Assembly: GCF_008386585.1 (NCBI RefSeq)
Contig: NZ_VUOB01000038.1
Coordinates: forward strand, 124,001-188,000
DNA length: 64,000 nt
Direction: 5' to 3'
Source of the DNA: Solihabitans fulvus
GTDB taxonomy: Bacteria > Actinomycetota > Actinomycetes > Mycobacteriales > Pseudonocardiaceae
Both the position numbers and the translations under genes were made by a program. How positions within the stretch are numbered: the stretch's first letter is position 1; each line of letters starts with the position of its first letter. Positions 31,585-39,170 of this stretch are shown piece after piece. The notes beneath the pieces were generated by a model. That model saw nothing but the letters and a program-made list of their open reading frames with translations, was not told where the DNA came from and ran no database searches.

Positions 31585-34164
31585 GTGAGAGCACTCAGCC
31601 GGTTCACTGTTCGCGCCAGCCTGCCGGAACCGCTGGCCGCGCTTGGCACGCTCGCCACCAACCTGCGCTGGACGTGGCACCCGCCGACCCAGGACCTGTT
31701 CGCCTCGCTGGATCCGCAGGTGTGGGAGCAGGTCGGCGGCAACCCGCTCCGGCTGCTGTCGGAGGTGCCCGTCGAGCGGTTGGAACTGCTTGCCGGCGAC
31801 GAGGGCTTCCTGATGCGCACCAGGGCGATCGCCGACGACCTGCACCGCTACCTGACCGCGCCGAGGTGGTACCAGCGCCGCCAGGAGGAGCTGGCCGGTC
31901 ACGGAGAGGGCGGGGACGACCACTCGCTGCCGACCTCGATCGCCTACTTCTCCATGGAGTTCGGCGTCACCGAGGCGCTGCCCAACTACTCGGGCGGCCT
32001 CGGCGTGCTGGCCGGCGACCACCTCAAGGCCGCCTCCGACCTCGGCGTGCCGCTGATCGGCGTCGGCCTGCTCTACCGGTCCGGCTACTTCCGGCAGTCG
32101 CTGTCGCTGGACGGCTGGCAGGTGGAGCACTACCCGGTGCTCGACCCGCGCGGCCTGCCGCTGGAACTGCTCGCCGAGCCGTCCGGCGCGCCCATCCTCG
32201 TGCACGTCGCGATGCCCGGCGGCCGGGTGCTGCGGGCCCGCGTGTGGAAGGCGCAGGTCGGCCGGATTCCCTTGCTGCTGCTGGATTCCGACGTCGAGGA
32301 GAACGACGAGGACCTGCGCGGCGTCACCGACCGGCTCTACGGCGGCGACCAGGACCACCGGATCCGCCAGGAGATCCTGGCCGGCGTCGGCGGGGTGCGC
32401 GCGGTGCGCACCTACTGCGAGCTGACCGGCGTGCACCAGCCCGAGGTGTTCCACACCAACGAGGGCCACGCGGGTTTCCTCGGCCTCGAACGGATCCGCG
32501 AGCTGATCACCGGCCAGAGCCTCGACTTCGACCAGGCGCTCACCGCGGTCCGCGCCGGCACGGTGTTCACCACGCATACCCCGGTGCCGGCCGGCATCGA
32601 CCGCTTCCCGGTCGACCTGGTGCAGCACTACTTCGGCTCGGAGGACCTGCTTCCCGGGGTGAGCACGCAGCGGGTGCTCGCGCTCGGCGCCGAGGACAAC
32701 CCAGGGCTGTTCAACATGGCGCACATGGGTTTGCGGCTCGCGCAGCGCGCCAACGGCGTGTCCAAGCTGCACGGCGAGGTCAGCAGGGCGATGTTCCGCG
32801 GCCTGTGGCCCGGCTTCGACACCAACGAGGTGCCGATCGGCTCGGTCACCAACGGCGTGCACGGGCCGACCTGGGCGGACGGCGGGATCAGCAAGCTGCT
32901 CGGCGAGTCTGAGGACCCGTCCGCGCCGAGCGGCGTCGGGTTGGTCGGCTTCGAGCCGGTGACCGATGCGCTGCTCTGGGAGCTGCGGTGCGGCCTGCGC
33001 GCCAGGCTGGTCGACGAGGTGCGCAGGCGGGTGCGGGCCGCCTGGTTGCAGCGCGGCGCGTCCGCGCTGGAGCTCGGCTGGACCGAGTCGGTGTTCGACC
33101 CCGAGGTGCTGACCGTCGGCTTCGCCCGGCGGGTGCCGACCTACAAGCGGCTCACGCTGATGCTGCGCGACCCCGAGCGGCTGCGGGCGCTGCTGCTGCA
33201 CCCGGAGCGGCCGGTGCAGCTGGTGGTGGCCGGCAAGTCGCACCCGGCCGACGACGGCGGCAAGGCGCTGATCCAGCAGATCGTCCGGTACGCCGACGAT
33301 GCGGGCGTGCGGCACCGCATCGTGTTCCTGCCCGACTACGACATGTCGATGGCCCGCTACCTGTACTGGGGCTGCGACGTCTGGCTGAACAATCCGATGC
33401 GGCCGCTGGAGGCGTGCGGCACCTCGGGCATGAAGTCGGCGCTCAACGGCGGCCTGAACCTGTCCATCCGGGACGGTTGGTGGGACGAGCTGTACGACGG
33501 CAGCAACGGCTGGGCGATCCCGACGGCCGACGGTGTGACCGACCCGACCAGGCGGGACGACCTGGAGGCCGCGGCCCTCTACGAGCTGCTCGGCTCGCAG
33601 GTCGCGCCGCTGTTCTACGACAGGGGCGGCGACGGCGTGCCGAACCGCTGGCTGGCGATGGTGCGGCACACGCTCGCCACGCTCGGCCCCGACGTGCAGG
33701 CGTCGCGGATGGTGCGCGAGTACGTGGAGTCCTACTACGCGCCCGCCGCGCAGTCGGCCAACTCGGTGCTCGCCGACGGGTTCCAGGGCGCGAAGGACCT
33801 GGCCGGCTACCGGGCCAGGCTGCGGGCCGCGTGGCCGCACATCTCCGTGCTGGAGACCGGCATGTCCACGGAGGCGGCAGGCGCCCCGCTGCTCGGCGCG
33901 CCGGCCATCGTGTGGGCGCGGGTCGAGCTGGCCGGCCTCGAGCCGTCCGAGGTGGACGTGCAGGCGGTGCTCGGCAGGGTCGGCGACTCCGACGAGCTGT
34001 ACGACGTGGTGACCGCGTCGATGCGGCACACCGGCAACGGCGGCTACGAGATCGAGGTTCCGCTGCCGCACGCGGGCTCGCTGGGGTACACCGTTCGGGT
34101 GTTGCCGAGGCACGAGCTGCTGGCGTCGCCAGCCGAGCTGGGACGCGTCGTCCTGGCGGGTTGA
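31585..34164 (+). CDS. glgP: Alpha-glucan phosphorylase GlgP (GT35, DUF3417 type)
   Basis: A 859-aa phosphorylase that releases glucose-1-phosphate from alpha-glucans. The N-terminal DUF3417 domain (LPEPLAALGTLATNLRWTWHP) marks the actinobacterial/thermophile type. Other landmarks: YFSMEFGVTEALPNYSGGLGVLAGDHLK, EGHAGF, and the PLP site GTSGMKSALNGGLNLS. GTG 31585 begins the conserved N-terminus. It is divergent from glgE and may share the palindrome at 31514. A hairpin follows the stop. Confidence 0.95.
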   Translation: MRALSRFTVRASLPEPLAALGTLATNLRWTWHPPTQDLFASLDPQVWEQVGGNPLRLLSEVPVERLELLAGDEGFLMRTRAIADDLHRYLTAPRWYQRRQEELAGHGEGGDDHSLPTSIAYFSMEFGVTEALPNYSGGLGVLAGDHLKAASDLGVPLIGVGLLYRSGYFRQSLSLDGWQVEHYPVLDPRGLPLELLAEPSGAPILVHVAMPGGRVLRARVWKAQVGRIPLLLLDSDVEENDEDLRGVTDRLYGGDQDHRIRQEILAGVGGVRAVRTYCELTGVHQPEVFHTNEGHAGFLGLERIRELITGQSLDFDQALTAVRAGTVFTTHTPVPAGIDRFPVDLVQHYFGSEDLLPGVSTQRVLALGAEDNPGLFNMAHMGLRLAQRANGVSKLHGEVSRAMFRGLWPGFDTNEVPIGSVTNGVHGPTWADGGISKLLGESEDPSAPSGVGLVGFEPVTDALLWELRCGLRARLVDEVRRRVRAAWLQRGASALELGWTESVFDPEVLTVGFARRVPTYKRLTLMLRDPERLRALLLHPERPVQLVVAGKSHPADDGGKALIQQIVRYADDAGVRHRIVFLPDYDMSMARYLYWGCDVWLNNPMRPLEACGTSGMKSALNGGLNLSIRDGWWDELYDGSNGWAIPTADGVTDPTRRDDLEAAALYELLGSQVAPLFYDRGGDGVPNRWLAMVRHTLATLGPDVQASRMVREYVESYYAPAAQSANSVLADGFQGAKDLAGYRARLRAAWPHISVLETGMSTEAAGAPLLGAPAIVWARVELAGLEPSEVDVQAVLGRVGDSDELYDVVTASMRHTGNGGYEIEVPLPHAGSLGYTVRVLPRHELLASPAELGRVVLAG

Positions 34165-34179
34165 TATGGGACATAAGGG

Positions 34180-34210
34180 AGCCACCGGTCGATTCGTTCG
34201 GCCGGTGGCT
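34180..34210 (+). terminator. Hairpin after glgP
   Basis: AGCCACCGG and its complement CCGGTGGCT, 13-nt loop, 16 bp after the glgP stop. No T-run. The remaining 34211-34473 is gene-free, AT-richer DNA that should hold the promoter of the secreted protein gene. Confidence 0.5.
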
Positions 34211-34473
34211 GCTGTCCTCCGGGCGGGCGGCCGTCGGGACCTGTCGGTCGCGGATGGTGGATATTTCTCCTCGTTACACCGTTGTGTGCATTCTCCGATT
34301 GGGGGATGGCGTCACTTCCGGTAATCGGAAGATGATCTTTTTGGCGCGATGCGTGTTCGCGTGCGTTTAGGGGTTCACTATTGAGTGAATTCCGTATTTC
34401 ACCAGCTCAGCGGTTGTGTGACCGTGCTTACCATCCCCGGGTCCGACTGGAGGAAAGCACGAGGAGGAAGAGC

Positions 34474-35082
34474 ATGTTCAGGAAATGGGCTGTTTATCTC
34501 CCGCTGGTCGCGGTCCTCACCTCGGCCGCGGCCGCGCCTGCCATCGCGTCGGCCGCGGGACCGCAGGACCCGCCGACGCCACCGGCGGCCTGCGCGGCGG
34601 ACAACCCGGCCCTGAAGGCCGTGACGGACGCACTCGACAAACTCACCAAGGCCCTCACAGCCATTCCGCCCGACCCGGCCAAGGCTCAGCCCGTGCTCGG
34701 CGACCTGTTCAACGCGCTGCTCGGCGCGCAGGCGGCCAAGTGCCTGCCGGCCCTGCCCATGAGCCCGCCGGCCGTGCCGGTGCCGCTGGCCGACCCGCCC
34801 CTTCCGGTGCCCGTGCCGACGCCGCCGCTGCCCGTGCCGACGCCGCCACTGCCTGGCGGCGACGCCACCAAGTGCCTCACGGCCGTCGTTGACCTGCTCT
34901 CCGGCACGCTGTCGACGCTGAGCGCGGCTATTACCGGCGCGGTCGCCGTTCCGCCGGACCCGACCAAGCTGCTGGCCGCCGTGAAGGTCGTGGTCGACGC
35001 GCTGAAGGCGATCAACGACAACAACTGCCTGCCGATCAAGCTGCCGATCCCGCCGATTCCCGGGCTGCCGCTGCCCGCCTGA
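34474..35082 (+). CDS. Secreted two-repeat protein with a Pro-rich hinge
   Basis: A 202-aa exported protein, family not recognised. A signal peptide (about residues 1-28, ending IASAAG) is followed by two similar helical segments, each bounded by Cys: Cys40-Cys90 and Cys134-Cys185, spaced 50 and 51 residues and each containing IPPDPAK/VPPDPTK and ending CLP. A hinge of about 35 residues made of PVP(L/T)PP repeats joins them. The C-terminus is again Pro-rich (PIPPIPGLPLPA). ATG 34474 has GAGGAGGAAG upstream. A strong intrinsic terminator follows. The design suggests a small cell-surface or secreted structural or binding protein. Confidence 0.75.
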   Translation: MFRKWAVYLPLVAVLTSAAAAPAIASAAGPQDPPTPPAACAADNPALKAVTDALDKLTKALTAIPPDPAKAQPVLGDLFNALLGAQAAKCLPALPMSPPAVPVPLADPPLPVPVPTPPLPVPTPPLPGGDATKCLTAVVDLLSGTLSTLSAAITGAVAVPPDPTKLLAAVKVVVDALKAINDNNCLPIKLPIPPIPGLPLPA

Positions 35083-35101
35083 CCAATCGCCGAGGAGGGA
35101 G

Positions 35102-35149
35102 ACGGCCGTGACGCCCGGATGCCGAGCCGGGCGTCACGGCCGTGTTTTT
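35102..35149 (+). terminator. Intrinsic terminator
   Basis: A perfect 17-bp stem (ACGGCCGTGACGCCCGG and its complement) with an 8-nt loop, followed by GTTTTTG. This is the clearest classical terminator in the window and lies 19 bp after the secreted-protein stop. Confidence 0.9.
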
Positions 35150-35170
35150 GGGCCTCGCTTCGCTCGGCCG

Positions 35171-35265
35171 GCGAGTTCGCCTCAAGTCGGCCCCTTCGGC
35201 TTCTCGGGCGACTCCGCTTCGCTCCGTCGCCCTCCTGCGCCTCCAGGGACCGACGGCGAACTCGC
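35171..35265. repeat. Nested inverted repeat between convergent genes
   Basis: GCGAGTTCGCC (35171-35181) pairs with GGCGAACTCGC (35255-35265); inside, GGCGAC...GTCGCC pairs around CGCTTCGCTC repeats. It probably forms a cruciform or large hairpin that separates the secreted-protein gene from the RibD_C gene. Confidence 0.5.
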
Positions 35266-35278
35266 ACACTCCGCACCG

Positions 35279-35857
35279 TCACAAAGTGAAGGGGCCGGCG
35301 GTTCGGTAGGTGATGATGACGATGCCGGACGGCATGGGCTGCGTGCTGGCGAGTTCGAACGACTGCGCGGGGGTTCCATCCGCGAAGAAGCGCTTTCCCG
35401 TGCCCAGCAGGACCGGATAGACGATCAGCACGACTTCGTCCGCGAGTCCATGTTCTAGCAGTGTCGAGGTCAGGGTGGAGCTACCTGAGAGGACCAGGTC
35501 CGGGCCGTCCTCCGACTTGACGCGGCGAACGCCCTCGACGATGTCCTGTCCTAGGTCCTCGAACGGGCCCCAGTCAAGACTTTCCGGACGGTGGGTCGCG
35601 ACAAATTTCGTTGCCGCACAGAGGCGATCCGCCATCGGACTGCTCGGCGCCTTTGGCCAGAAGTCTGACCAGAGATCGTAGGTGTGCCGGCCGAGCAGCA
35701 GATCGAAGCTCTCGCCATACGCGGCGAGCACAGCGTCCCGCCCCTCGGGGGTCCGATAGGGCGGGGTCCAGTCCCCGTAAGGGAAATTCCCGCCGTCGTC
35801 GGTGTGCTGGATTACGCCGTCCAGCGAGATGTGTTCAATGATCTTGAGTTTTCTCAT
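35279..35857 (-). CDS. RibD C-terminal/dihydrofolate reductase-like protein
   Basis: A 192-aa protein of the RibD_C (DHFR-like) family often called YyaP/YwjB type: start KLKIIEHISLDGVIQ, then DLLLGRHTYDLW, SGSSTLTSTLLEHGLADEVVLIVYPVLLGTGKRFF. It probably binds NADPH and reduces an unknown small molecule. It is the third gene of an operon with an ArsR regulator and an SRPBCC protein, 20 bp after the latter. This trio is common in actinobacteria. Confidence 0.87.
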   Translation of the reverse strand: MRKLKIIEHISLDGVIQHTDDGGNFPYGDWTPPYRTPEGRDAVLAAYGESFDLLLGRHTYDLWSDFWPKAPSSPMADRLCAATKFVATHRPESLDWGPFEDLGQDIVEGVRRVKSEDGPDLVLSGSSTLTSTLLEHGLADEVVLIVYPVLLGTGKRFFADGTPAQSFELASTQPMPSGIVIITYRTAGPFTL

Positions 35858-35877
35858 GTGAGTCTCCTTGTGGTGCA

Positions 35878-36624
35878 TTACGCGAAGGCGGTGTCCAGCC
35901 ACGACTTGTACGCGGTCTCGATCTTCGTCTCGTCCTCGTCGTCGGAAAAGCCGTGGTACTCCACGACGAGTGCGTGCAGGTAGCCCCTGAGCAGCATCAG
36001 GATGCCGTTGGGCGTGTGGACGCCGACGCAGTGCGGTGCGCTCACGAAGTCGACGGTTCCCGTCAGGTTCGCAAGTCCTGGCACGTCCAAGCGCACGCGC
36101 GCGCCCTCGGTGATCTCGCCAACGGACAGGGTGTCGGCGAACGTCGACCAGGCCTTGGCGGCGTCCGCGACGGCCGGCCCGATCAGGAACAGGTTGAACT
36201 TCGACGTGCGGCCAGGGAAGTGCGCCAGGTAGGCGGCCAGCTTGCGCAGGTGCATCGCATCGCCCACCTTGATCCCGTCGTACTGCGCCTCCCAGTCGTC
36301 GCCGAGTAGGCCGTTGTGCACGCAGCGCAGCACCGAGCTGCCGCCCTCGCGCCCCTCGATGAGGAACTCGAAGGCCGCGAACGTGCCGTCCGGGTCGTCG
36401 CCACGGAACGCGAGGTGCCGACCCGGCTCCCACGCGGTGATCGTCGATTCCTGGGTGTAGCCGGGCATCTCCAGTCGGTTCGTGCCGCCCTTCCCCGGCG
36501 CGATCTCGCTGTGCCCCATGAACCAGGAGTCGAGTCCGGGGCCGGTGGCGATGGCGTCCCACACCTGCTCGGGGGTGGCGGCCAGGGCGATCTCCTCGCG
36601 GATCTCGAACTCGTGCGTGGCCAT
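35878..36624 (-). CDS. SRPBCC (AHSA1-type) domain protein
   Basis: A 248-aa protein with an AHSA1/START-like fold in the N-terminal part (IREEIALAATPEQVWDAIATGPGLDSWF, GGTNRLEMPGYTQ, FEFLIEGREGGSSVLRCVHNG). The remaining 90 residues resemble a second, weaker copy of the fold. Such proteins bind hydrophobic ligands; the ligand is unknown. ATG 36624 lies 1 bp beyond the regulator stop, so expression is coupled to ArsR. Confidence 0.82.
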   Translation of the reverse strand: MATHEFEIREEIALAATPEQVWDAIATGPGLDSWFMGHSEIAPGKGGTNRLEMPGYTQESTITAWEPGRHLAFRGDDPDGTFAAFEFLIEGREGGSSVLRCVHNGLLGDDWEAQYDGIKVGDAMHLRKLAAYLAHFPGRTSKFNLFLIGPAVADAAKAWSTFADTLSVGEITEGARVRLDVPGLANLTGTVDFVSAPHCVGVHTPNGILMLLRGYLHALVVEYHGFSDDEDETKIETAYKSWLDTAFA

Positions 36625-36625
36625 G

Positions 36626-37237
36626 TCAGGCCTCTTTCGGGTCAGGTTTGGTGTCGCCGGTTTTGAGGCTCGGGTGAATGGCCAGCACGACCCTGTGGTC
36701 GCGGCCGCCGGGCGCGTGCTCGTCGTGGTAGCGGCTGACCAGCGCCGCGATCGTGGTGGTGAGTTCCTCCGCGAAGGCGGCGCGTTCGGCCGCGCTGGCG
36801 AATCGCACGTTCGCGTCCAGGCCGAAGGTCGCCAGTGGCTTGCGGGTCTTGGTGGCGCTCTCGATCAGCGTGCCGACGTCCCGCACGAGCCTCGCGCCCA
36901 GTGCGAGCAACCAGCGGGCGGACAACCGGTCCGGTGAGCGGGCCGGGTCGGGCTGGACGGCGCCAAGCACGGTCGGTGAGATCACGTAGGAGAGCGCGGT
37001 CGCGCGCAGCACGCGCTCGGTGACGTTGCCCTTCTTCCGCTCCTCGACCAGCTCGATCAGACCGTGCCGCTCCAGTTCCCGCAGGTGGTAGTTGACCTTC
37101 TGGCGAGCGAGCCCGACCCGCCCGGCCAGCATCGTGGCCGAGCCGGGTTCGGCCAGTTCGGCAAGCAGCCTGGCCCGCATCGGGTCCATGCAGACCTCGG
37201 CCGCGGCCGGGTCGTCGATCACTGCCACGTCCAACAT
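36626..37237 (-). CDS. ArsR-family transcriptional regulator
   Basis: A 203-aa winged-helix protein: DNA-binding part at residues 10-85 (MDPMRARLLAELAEPGSATMLAGRVGLARQKVNYHLRELERHGLIELVEERKKGNVTERVLRA) and a longer C-terminal ligand or dimerisation part. No metal-binding Cys cluster is visible, so it is not a metal sensor of the classic type. It heads the ArsR-SRPBCC-RibD_C operon and probably controls it through the palindromes at 37254-37293. Confidence 0.88.
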   Translation of the reverse strand: MLDVAVIDDPAAAEVCMDPMRARLLAELAEPGSATMLAGRVGLARQKVNYHLRELERHGLIELVEERKKGNVTERVLRATALSYVISPTVLGAVQPDPARSPDRLSARWLLALGARLVRDVGTLIESATKTRKPLATFGLDANVRFASAAERAAFAEELTTTIAALVSRYHDEHAPGGRDHRVVLAIHPSLKTGDTKPDPKEA

Positions 37238-37265
37238 GCGACTACTGTTACGCCGACAGTTTGAA

Positions 37266-37277
37266 TTGTCAAGACAA
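37266..37277. promoter_or_regulatory. Operator candidate for the ArsR operon
   Basis: TTGTCAAGACAA is a perfect 12-bp palindrome about 30 bp upstream of the ArsR start, in an AT-rich stretch with further CGACAG and TTTGTCGG half sites on either side. Confidence 0.45.
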
Positions 37278-37343
37278 AAATATTTGTCGGTGACGCGCTC
37301 ACAGGCTTGTTGTTGCTGCCGCCTGTAGGTGGGTTGTCCGGGC

Positions 37344-37997
37344 CTACTTGGCGGACTCGACGCGTTGGTGGCGCGCGACCAGTACCTCGTCGGCCAGTTC
37401 GGCTGGGGTGAGCCGGTCGGAACGCAGTATGAGCGTCCCGTCCGGCTGACGGGCGGCAGCGGCCGGGTCCACCCGACTCAGGGCCCACTCGATGACCGAC
37501 TCGCCTGCCTCTGGGTCGCCGGGTGTCTCTGCGTTGCCGGGTGTCTCTGCGTTGCCGGGTGTCTCTGCGTTGCCGGGTGTCTCTGGGTTGCCGGGGATCG
37601 GCGCACGGGCACTGAGCCGCGTCCTTAGCACGTCAGCGTCTGCCTCCAGGAAGACGTGCAGAACGTCCTCGCCCGCGTCAGCCAGGCCGCCGAGGATCTC
37701 GGCCCGGTAGGCGTCACGGGTCAGCGACATCGGAACAATGAGCGTGTGCGCGTGGTGCCTGCGCAGCGACAGTGCCGTCGCGACGACCAGCTCCCGCCAG
37801 CTCGGCAGGTCCTGGAAGTCGTCGTTGGGCGGCGTCCACTTCCACAGCATCAGGCCGACGTCCTCCGGGTCGTACACGACCGCGTCCGGGAGTCGTCGGT
37901 GCAGCTCCTGCGCCAGGGTCGTTTTCCCGGCTGCGAACCCGCCGTTGAGCCAGATGATCACCGTCGCAAGGTATCCGGCAGTTCGCAACACCGCCAC
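37344..37997 (-). CDS. P-loop ATPase, TmrB/shikimate-kinase-like
   Basis: A 217-aa P-loop protein. Walker A is NGGFAAGKTTLA near the N-terminus; VVYDPEDVGLMLW and LIVPMSLTRDAYR follow as in TmrB-like tunicamycin-resistance ATPases. Between LSARAPIPG and ESVIEWALSRVD, where relatives have a short lid, there is an imperfect GNAETP hexapeptide array of about 25 residues encoded by an 18-bp tandem repeat. GTG 37997 is used; GTG 37961 is possible. A resistance function is only suggested by the family. Confidence 0.75.
   Translation of the reverse strand: MAVLRTAGYLATVIIWLNGGFAAGKTTLAQELHRRLPDAVVYDPEDVGLMLWKWTPPNDDFQDLPSWRELVVATALSLRRHHAHTLIVPMSLTRDAYRAEILGGLADAGEDVLHVFLEADADVLRTRLSARAPIPGNPETPGNAETPGNAETPGNAETPGDPEAGESVIEWALSRVDPAAAARQPDGTLILRSDRLTPAELADEVLVARHQRVESAK
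37506..37592. repeat. 18-bp in-frame tandem repeat
   Basis: GGGTGTCTCTGCGTTGCC repeats with period 18 in 37521-37592 (four units, the last with one change) plus a partial unit from 37506. Copies 1-3 are identical. The period keeps the reading frame of the ATPase gene. Confidence 0.85.
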
Positions 37998-38082
37998 CTA
38001 CCTCTGAGTTACGCCACCATCTCCGCCAACTGACCCCGAACACCGCTCTATTGGCCGGACTAAATCGTGCCGGTGACCACCC

Positions 38083-38844
38083 GTGACCTTGACGAAAATG
38101 GTTTGCCAAGCACAACGGACCGAACAAGCTTGTACGGTGATGCACACCGGGGAACAAGCAGGCGACCTGCTGGCCGAAGGCGCGGAAGCGCTGCTGGAAG
38201 CAGCTTTCCGCACGGGCGACTACACGATCGCGCACGCAAGGCTGAACCAGGCGCGCGACGTCGTCCACGACCGCGCGACCGAGGCCGCTATCGCGGACCG
38301 GCTTGGTTGGCTGCTGCACTTCCAAGCTCTGGATGACGATCGGGACACCTCCCGCGTGGACGAGGAACTCGCGTTGTTCCAGCGGGCACTGGACATTCGG
38401 CGGGACATGGGGGATCTCGGTGGCGTGGCCGCCGCGTTGTTCGGCGTGGGGCTTGTGCACCAGGTGCTGCGCCAGGATTGGGCTACCGCCATGCCGCACT
38501 TCCGGGAGGCCCTCGCGCTGGCCGAGCACGCTGATGTGCTCTATCGCTCCGAGATCCATCGACACATCGGCTTCTTCTACATGATCGCCGATCCGCAGCC
38601 GGACCAGGCGGCCCAGCATCTGAGCACGTCCCTGGAACTGCGGCACCAGCACGACGACAAGCGCTGGCTGCCCTCGGGGACGCAGGCTTTGGGCTGGGCG
38701 ATGCTGGCGGCGGGCCGCCAGGACGAGGCCGTAAGGCTCATCCGTGAGGCGCTCGACCAGGCTCACATGGTCGGACTGCGCGCGTCACGGGTCTCGGCCA
38801 TCGAGGAATCCCTACGCCTGGCCGAGACCGGCAAAATCGGCTGA
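38083..38844 (+). CDS. TPR-repeat protein
   Basis: Up to 253 aa of helical repeats: LLEAAFRTGDYTIAHARLNQARDV, ALFQRALDIRRDMGDLGGVAAALFGVGLVHQ, AMPHFREALALAEHADVL and WAMLAAGRQDEAVRLIREALDQA. TPR proteins of this sort mediate protein contacts; no catalytic domain is present. The start is uncertain: GTG 38083, ATG 38098 or ATG 38143 are in frame and none has a good ribosome site. It is divergent from the TmrB-like gene (86 bp between). Confidence 0.72.
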   Translation: MTLTKMVCQAQRTEQACTVMHTGEQAGDLLAEGAEALLEAAFRTGDYTIAHARLNQARDVVHDRATEAAIADRLGWLLHFQALDDDRDTSRVDEELALFQRALDIRRDMGDLGGVAAALFGVGLVHQVLRQDWATAMPHFREALALAEHADVLYRSEIHRHIGFFYMIADPQPDQAAQHLSTSLELRHQHDDKRWLPSGTQALGWAMLAAGRQDEAVRLIREALDQAHMVGLRASRVSAIEESLRLAETGKIG

Positions 38845-39116
38845 AGCCGACCGTATCGCAGTTCGGCGCCGTGAAGCGCAGCCACCGATGGCCACCCGCA
38901 GCCCCACCTGCCTCCACCACGGCATCCGTGATCACCTTGACAAGTTCGGGATCCCAGTCCTCAGTGACCACGTGCTTAAGCGTGACTCACCGAGGCGTTG
39001 GCCTCCAGCCAGGGGATGATCGCGGCAACGAAGCCGTCGGGGTTGGTCATGGGGCGGCCGTTCATGGTGGCGACCAGGTGACCGACGCCGAACAGGGCGA
39101 GGCACGTTGTGGACAA
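38843..39116 (-). pseudogene. Frameshifted gene remnant
   Basis: Two minus-strand frames join into one plausible protein. The first, 39116-38976, reads LSTTCLALFGVGHLVATMNG, RPMTNPDGFVAAIIPWLEAN and ASVSHA-stop. The second, from just before 38971, reads VTLKHVVTEDWDPELVKVIT, DAVVEAGG and onward. A one-base shift near 38980-38990 would give EANASVTLKHVVTEDWD. No family is recognised. The 3' end now runs into the TPR gene on the other strand, so it is probably truncated as well. It lies 54 bp downstream of the membrane-protein gene at 39171. Confidence 0.45.
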
Positions 39117-39170
39117 ACCGCGTGAGGTGCGGCGGGTCCGGTGGAAGCGCGAGGTGCGCCGGGTGGCTGG

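Noticed and set aside
29275..34185. A 1636-codon open frame on the minus strand across glgE and glgP
   Set aside because: It is antisense to glgP and out of frame with glgE; its composition (Arg, Pro, Ala, His rich) is the usual by-product of GC-rich third positions.
35279..37237. ArsR operon as an arsenic or metal resistance locus
   Set aside because: The regulator lacks metal-binding Cys pairs and the partner genes are SRPBCC and RibD_C proteins, not pumps or arsenate reductase.
37506..37592. Regularly spaced repeats as a CRISPR array
   Set aside because: The units are contiguous, without spacers, and in frame within the ATPase gene. The same applies to 5131-5205.
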